Of a stretch of 64,000 nt of DNA, positions 59,493 to 64,000 are shown one piece after another; positions within the stretch are counted from its first letter, which is position 1; every line of letters begins with the position of its first letter. Origin of the DNA: an uncultured Clostridia bacterium (GTDB lineage Bacteria; Bacillota; Clostridia; Christensenellales; Borkfalkiaceae); the NCBI GenBank assembly GCA_934254815.1, contig CAKQME010000010.1, forward strand, positions 1 through 64,000, in the 5' to 3' direction. A program made the position numbers and the translations under genes. The notes beneath the pieces are model-generated. The model was given only the letters and a program-made list of their open reading frames with translations. It was not told where the DNA came from and ran no database searches.

Positions 59493-59575
59493 ATTCTTCG
59501 GGCGAAAACTCGGCTATCGGTTTAACATGTTAAGTCTAATCGTAGTAGAGATATAAACCTGTATAAATTATATAC

Positions 59576-59604
59576 TTTACAACCGCTATGCTTTCAATTA
59601 TAAT
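59576..59604 (+). promoter_or_regulatory. Promoter of the second GH106-like gene
   Basis: TTTACA (59576-59581), 17-bp spacer, TATAAT (59599-59604). Leader about 80 nt; AGGTGA before the ATG at 59690. Confidence 0.65.
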
Positions 59605-59689
59605 ATATGTGCCGAAAAAAAGAAGCACAGCAAATAAAGAGGGCAATTTATAAAAAAGAAACGGAAAAATAAGCTTACAGGTGATATAA

Positions 59690-62398
59690 ATGGATTTCAA
59701 TCAATACGTCAATCAAGAAAAAGAAAATAACAGACCCGTATGTTTTTTTACGGTAAACGACCTTGTGCGCGAAGATAAACTCGAACAAAAATTAAAGAGT
59801 TTGTCGCAGTGCGGCTATGGCGGAATATATTTCCATGCGAGAAGCGGTTTAATCGGCTCGTATTTATCGGACGAATGGTTTTCGCTCGTCGAAAAAGCTA
59901 TAGATTTTTGCGATAAATATAAACTCGAATTCTGGGTCTACGACGAATTCGGTTGGCCGAGCGGTACTGCTGGCGGGCTTATTCTTAAAAACAACCCGTC
60001 GTTTAAGCAAAAAAGGCTTTTCAAAAACGATAATCCGCTTGTCGTAAAGGGTAAGCCGATAGCTTATTACGACAAATCAGATAACCCTACCGGCAGAGAG
60101 AAAGCATTCTATTCGCTTGAAGAAGTTTACGCCGACGGTTATGTCGACTTATTAAACGAAGAAGTTACCGACGAGTTTATCAACGTTACTTATGAACAGT
60201 ACAAACGGCGTTTCGGCGGAAGAATAAAAGGCTTTTTTACGGACGAACCGCAGTTCGGAATGTGGCTCCCCGCGTGGAACGATAAAATAGAAAAAGAGAT
60301 TGCCGCAAAATACGGAGATAAAGCTTTTTCGTATTTGCCCGCGTTGTTTACCGAAAATAAAGATAAAGAGAACGAGTACAAATTATTCCGCGAATTTTAT
60401 TTCGGGCTATGTTCGTCTTTATTCATAGATAACTATATCGGTCGCATAGCGAAGTGGTGCGGCGAAAATAATTATCTGCTTACCGGGCATATACTCGAAG
60501 AAAAGGAGCTTTCTTACGAGTTGAGGTCCTGCGCGGACGTTTTCGACGTTTATGCCGTTATGCAATGTCCGGGAATAGACTGGCTCGGCGCGGAAATCGG
60601 CAATGCCGTCGCGCCTAAACAGATGACGTCGGTATTTCGTCGTTATAAAAAATCACGTTGCGTTTCGGAGACGGGCGCTACGATGGGTTACGGCAGGTCG
60701 CTTTCCGAAATCGCTAATATATTCGAATGGCAAGTTGCGCTGGGCGTTACTAATATCTGCGGAATTATTCCGTATAGCCTGCGCGGCAGAAGAAAACGCG
60801 ATTATCCGTCCGGGATAATTTCAGAACAACCGTATTTTGAAAAATTGTCGGGGTTTAACGACAGATTGTCTCGTCTTTGCGCCGTTGCGGCTCTTGAAGA
60901 AGTCGTCGACGTTCTGCTTATTCAGCCGCTTAAGGGCGCGCGGGAAAGTTATGTTTACGGTATCCCGTCAAAAAAGACCGAATACTACGACGAATTGTAC
61001 GAAAACGCCGTAGAAACGCTTACAAAAAATAACTGTCTTTTCCATATAGCGTCGATAGGCGAGGTCGAACGCGGAACGATAACCGACGGCGAATTGCAGA
61101 TAGGTAATTGCCGCTATAAGACGGTTATTGCGCTTGACGATAATTGTCTGGCGAGCTGTAGAGAAAAGAAACTTGCCGAAAACGGCGTAAACGTTATCGC
61201 TTGCGCCGCCGAAGCTCCGTCGCATATAGTTGCGGACGACGAGTTGTTTATAACGGTACATAAGTATGGCGACGATTATGTGCTGATAGCCAAAAACACA
61301 TGCGCGAAAGCGGTTTCGGGCGAAATTGTATATAACGGAAAATTACCTGTCGGAGAATTCGACCTGAACGACGGAAAGTCGTATGGTTTTAAAAAAGGGA
61401 ATATCCCGCCGAAGCAGACGGCTGTCTATATTTACGGTAAAAACGTACCTGCCGCAAATCGCGAAGAATACGCTGTCGTCAAAGTCGACGAAAACGACTT
61501 TAAGTATCGTCCGCTTCGGAAAAATTCTCTTATTCTGGATTTTGTCGCCTATACGCTCGACGGCGGGGTGAGCGGCAGATTGCCCGTAATCAAATTGTTC
61601 GAAAAACTGATTGCCGAAGAGTACGTCGGTAAGCTTACTATGACTTATGAGTTCGAAAACAGGGGCTATGACGGGTCGGTTTCGGTGGCAGTCGAAGATT
61701 CCCGTAAATTCGAAGTCTTTTTAAACGGCGAAAAGCTCGATTTTTCGAATGACGAATCGGGTTCGCGCGCTCTTGTCGACGGAATAAATAGGGTGACGTT
61801 AAAAGCCGATTATTTCCAGAAAGGTCAGACATGTAAGATATGGAAAGGCGAAGTAGGCGAAGAAAGCGACTTTAATATGTTGGGCGATATGTTCGAACTT
61901 GAAAACGTCTGTATAAACGGCGATTTCGGGGTGTATTTCGACGACGCGGAAAAGCTTGGCGACGTCTATTCGTGCGATAAACCTTATCTTGCGCGGCAAA
62001 AATCGGGCGGAAAATCCGACGAACTTATTTTAAATGGTTTTCCGTTCTATTCGGGCGCTTTAGAAATGGAAAAAGAAATCGATTTTTCAAACGGCGAAAA
62101 CTCTGTTTTTCCGATTATACCTAACGGTTGCGCCAAGGTGGGCGACGAAATAGTTTATTTCGATAAGCCTGTAAAGGTTACGGAAAAAGACGGTAAAAAG
62201 AAACTGGTTATTACGCTTTATAATACGCTGAGAAATTATCTCGGACCCGATCATAATATTTACGGCGAGTGCAGATCCGTCGGGTTTACTACTTTTTCTT
62301 CCGTTCCAGGCTGGTGCGACCCGCAGGGTAAGGATATGTGGACTGACAGATATATGCTTATTCCGTTCGGCGTGAAATTCGGCAGAGATAAGGAATAA
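59690..62398 (+). CDS. GH106-like glycoside hydrolase, second paralogue
   Basis: 902 aa, no signal peptide. Shares the ordered motifs of the 852-aa enzyme at 32705: IYFHARSGL, VYDEFGWPSGTAGG (~82-95), GFFTDEPQFG with Glu186, LLTGHILEE and CVSETGATMG with Glu327 as the likely catalytic pair. C-terminal beta domains ~620-900. Identity to the first copy is clearly low outside the motifs, so substrates or linkage preferences probably differ. It has its own promoter and is separate from the transporter cluster. Rhamnosidase is the best guess; unsaturated or other deoxy-sugar targets are possible. Confidence 0.72.
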   Translation: MDFNQYVNQEKENNRPVCFFTVNDLVREDKLEQKLKSLSQCGYGGIYFHARSGLIGSYLSDEWFSLVEKAIDFCDKYKLEFWVYDEFGWPSGTAGGLILKNNPSFKQKRLFKNDNPLVVKGKPIAYYDKSDNPTGREKAFYSLEEVYADGYVDLLNEEVTDEFINVTYEQYKRRFGGRIKGFFTDEPQFGMWLPAWNDKIEKEIAAKYGDKAFSYLPALFTENKDKENEYKLFREFYFGLCSSLFIDNYIGRIAKWCGENNYLLTGHILEEKELSYELRSCADVFDVYAVMQCPGIDWLGAEIGNAVAPKQMTSVFRRYKKSRCVSETGATMGYGRSLSEIANIFEWQVALGVTNICGIIPYSLRGRRKRDYPSGIISEQPYFEKLSGFNDRLSRLCAVAALEEVVDVLLIQPLKGARESYVYGIPSKKTEYYDELYENAVETLTKNNCLFHIASIGEVERGTITDGELQIGNCRYKTVIALDDNCLASCREKKLAENGVNVIACAAEAPSHIVADDELFITVHKYGDDYVLIAKNTCAKAVSGEIVYNGKLPVGEFDLNDGKSYGFKKGNIPPKQTAVYIYGKNVPAANREEYAVVKVDENDFKYRPLRKNSLILDFVAYTLDGGVSGRLPVIKLFEKLIAEEYVGKLTMTYEFENRGYDGSVSVAVEDSRKFEVFLNGEKLDFSNDESGSRALVDGINRVTLKADYFQKGQTCKIWKGEVGEESDFNMLGDMFELENVCINGDFGVYFDDAEKLGDVYSCDKPYLARQKSGGKSDELILNGFPFYSGALEMEKEIDFSNGENSVFPIIPNGCAKVGDEIVYFDKPVKVTEKDGKKKLVITLYNTLRNYLGPDHNIYGECRSVGFTTFSSVPGWCDPQGKDMWTDRYMLIPFGVKFGRDKE

Positions 62399-62502
62399 AT
62401 AACCCGAACGATTATGGACACTGATTGTATTGTGCAGTGTTTAAAACTTGCCTTAATATCATGATAATTACGAATCGACGCGGATTATCGGTAAGAAGTT
62501 GC

Positions 62503-62556
62503 GCGCGCCGTTAAAAAGGAATTATCGGCAAGGAAACTATCGGGTCGGCGCGCTTT
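62503..62556. terminator. Convergent terminator between GH106-like and GH13 genes
   Basis: GCGCGCCG (62503-62510) pairs with CGGCGCGC (62546-62553) around a 35-nt loop with an internal weak stem, followed by TTTATT on the plus strand. Confidence 0.5.
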
Positions 62557-64000
62557 ATTCTCTGTTTTTTTTGTCGTATACTCTTACTTCGAAAGGTTCG
62601 AAATTCTGTGAAAAGAGATTGTCGCTATCATAGTTGTTCAGTATCGATTTGAAATTATCCGCGTTGAGATTGTCGGGCAGAGTTACCGCGTCGGGCTTTT
62701 CGAAATTCACCGCTACGATTATCGATTCGTTGCCTAACTTTCTCTCATATACGAAACAACCGTCGTTTTTAGTTAAATCTGTAAACGTCCCGCGTTTTAT
62801 AACTTCGCGGGCGTTTCTTAATTTCAGAACTTCTTTATAAAATTCGAAAATCGATTTGTTTGCCGATTTGTCGCTTTCAAGATTGATTTCGTCCGATCTC
62901 GACGGCATTTTCAGCCAAGGCGTTCCGCTCGTAAAGCCGTGGTTGCCTTTTTCGTTCGTCCAGGCGACGGGGCGACGTGTATTGTCGCGGCTTCCGTAAT
63001 TTATTTCTTCTATCAATTTGTCTTCGGTTTTTTTATTTACGTTGTCTTTGTAATAGTTTACCGATTCTATATCGTTGAAACAAGAAATATCGCCGTAATG
63101 CGAGTTTGCCGAGCCGAATTCCTGCCCCTGATATATAAACGGAATACCTTTAAGCAGATAGAACATTGCCGCGTAAGCCGTGGCGCATTCGTATCTTAAT
63201 TCTCTGTCGTTGCCGAGCCGCGAAATATAAAACGGCTGGTCGTGGTTGTCGGTAAACAGAATATATAAAAGGTCGTGTTCGGCGGTAAAGTTCTGCCATT
63301 TTACAAGCGCGTTCTTTATCTCGTCGTAAGAAAACGGTGCGGGAGTGTACTTATCAGATCTGCCTAAACCTATATGCTCGAACTGAAAAACCGACTTCAG
63401 CTCGTTTCTGTCTTTGCCGCATATGTCGCAGATGCTTTTTACGTCGGATTGACATTCTCCTACGGTAAAAATATCTTTTACTTTATCCCGCCCGAAAAGC
63501 TGCCTGATATATTCGTGCAGATGCGGACCGTTCAGCATTTTATTTGCGGCGAAGTCTTTCGATATAAAGTCGAGAACGTCGCATCTGAAACCGTCTACGC
63601 CGAGATCGACCCAAAAATCTACTATATCGCAACATTCTTGTCTTACTTTCGGGTTTTCCCAGTTTAAGTCGGGTTGTTGAACGGCGAAAGAATGAAGATA
63701 ATATTCGTCGGTTGCTTCGTTGTATTCCCACGCGCTGCCGCCGAAACAAGCCGTCCAGTCGGTAAGCGGTTTTTTCGCCCAAATATAGTAATCGTGATAG
63801 GGGTTATCTATGGAAGAACGGGCTTCTTTGAACCATAAATGCTCTGACGAGGTGTGATTTACAACCAAGTCCATTATAATTTTTATACCGTTTGCGTGCA
63901 GTTCGTCCGCAAGGGTCTTCCAGTCGCTCAAGGAACCGAAATCTGCGGCTATATCGCGGTAATCGGATATATCGTAGCCGTTGTCGTAATTAGGACTTTT
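62555..64000 (-). CDS. GH13-family alpha-glucosidase (oligo-1,6-glucosidase type), N-terminus outside window
   Basis: 481 aa visible; the frame stays open to the right edge with SPNYDNGYDISDYRDI, which belongs near residue 50 of the family, so ~50 residues are missing. Conserved GH13 regions: MDLVVNHTS (I), DGFRCDVLDFI with nucleophile Asp (II), TVGECQ with acid Glu (III) and FTDNHDQ (IV). Oligo-1,6-glucosidase, trehalose-6-phosphate hydrolase and sucrose isomerase share this layout; the first is the most likely. Cytoplasmic. Convergent with the GH106-like gene and on its own transcript. Ends with a small beta domain (FEPFEVRVYD). Confidence 0.88.
   Translation of the reverse strand, partial: KSPNYDNGYDISDYRDIAADFGSLSDWKTLADELHANGIKIIMDLVVNHTSSEHLWFKEARSSIDNPYHDYYIWAKKPLTDWTACFGGSAWEYNEATDEYYLHSFAVQQPDLNWENPKVRQECCDIVDFWVDLGVDGFRCDVLDFISKDFAANKMLNGPHLHEYIRQLFGRDKVKDIFTVGECQSDVKSICDICGKDRNELKSVFQFEHIGLGRSDKYTPAPFSYDEIKNALVKWQNFTAEHDLLYILFTDNHDQPFYISRLGNDRELRYECATAYAAMFYLLKGIPFIYQGQEFGSANSHYGDISCFNDIESVNYYKDNVNKKTEDKLIEEINYGSRDNTRRPVAWTNEKGNHGFTSGTPWLKMPSRSDEINLESDKSANKSIFEFYKEVLKLRNAREVIKRGTFTDLTKNDGCFVYERKLGNESIIVAVNFEKPDAVTLPDNLNADNFKSILNNYDSDNLFSQNFEPFEVRVYDKKNRE

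Overview
The window comes from a Gram-positive, endospore-forming anaerobe, most likely a gut-type Clostridia (Bacillota). Three things point this way. The housekeeping genes are ordered as in Bacillota (plsX-rnc-smc-ftsY; rsmD-coaD-ylbJ). There are sporulation-type genes (a YlbJ-like membrane protein, two small spore-coat-type proteins). Several lipoproteins and CUT1/ABC-2 transporters are of Clostridia type. The genus cannot be fixed from sequence alone; a Christensenellales-like lineage is only a guess. Promoters are clear sigma-A types, many with a 17-bp spacer and an extended TGn -10.

Layout. 1-5.2 kb: a truncated AlbA_2-domain gene, a GH20 hexosaminidase facing an AraC/GyrI regulator, an L-rhamnose mutarotase, a lipoprotein alpha/beta hydrolase and a TetR regulator. 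5.4-9.0 kb: a TetR-linked exporter with two ATPases and one permease. 9.1-9.8 kb: a TerB-like protein and tRNA-Val. 10.0-17.7 kb: housekeeping genes asnS, plsX, rnc, smc, ftsY. 17.7-35.3 kb: a glycan-use region with an aldo/keto reductase, an AraC regulator, a secreted CBM-like protein, a 39-aa acidic peptide, a repeat cluster, a 2220-aa surface-anchored GH42-like enzyme, a CUT1 sugar transporter without its own ATPase, and a GH106-like enzyme. 35.3-38.3 kb: an AraC/membrane-protein pair opposite a two-gene ABC exporter. 38.3-44.5 kb: maf, mreB-like, queH, rsmD, coaD, ylbJ, rarA and a CpsB-type phosphatase. 44.5-48.9 kb: repeats, degV, an SPFH/ribbon-helix-helix pair, two spore-coat-type proteins and fba. 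49.0-51.9 kb: a leader-controlled operon of a TM1266-like protein and an NMT1-type ABC importer. 52.0-53.9 kb: an orphan MazF, an M42 peptidase and a Cys-rich protein. 54.0-59.3 kb: a five-gene cell-envelope operon behind two palindromic operators, divergent from an XRE repressor gene interrupted by a stop codon. 59.7-64 kb: a second GH106-like enzyme and a partial GH13 glucosidase.

How the genes fit together. Two GH106-like enzymes, a GH42-like surface enzyme, a CUT1 transporter and rhamnose mutarotase suggest capture and breakdown of rhamnose/galactose-containing glycans, with local AraC control. The strongest candidate for an undescribed system is the envelope operon at 54.4-59.3 kb. It encodes a secreted protein, a polytopic membrane protein with a charged cytoplasmic tail, a membrane protein with a split Cys cluster, a DUF6273-like lipoprotein and an InlB-repeat-like lipoprotein. 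A small helix-turn-helix repressor should control it, but its gene carries an apparent GAA-to-TAA change.
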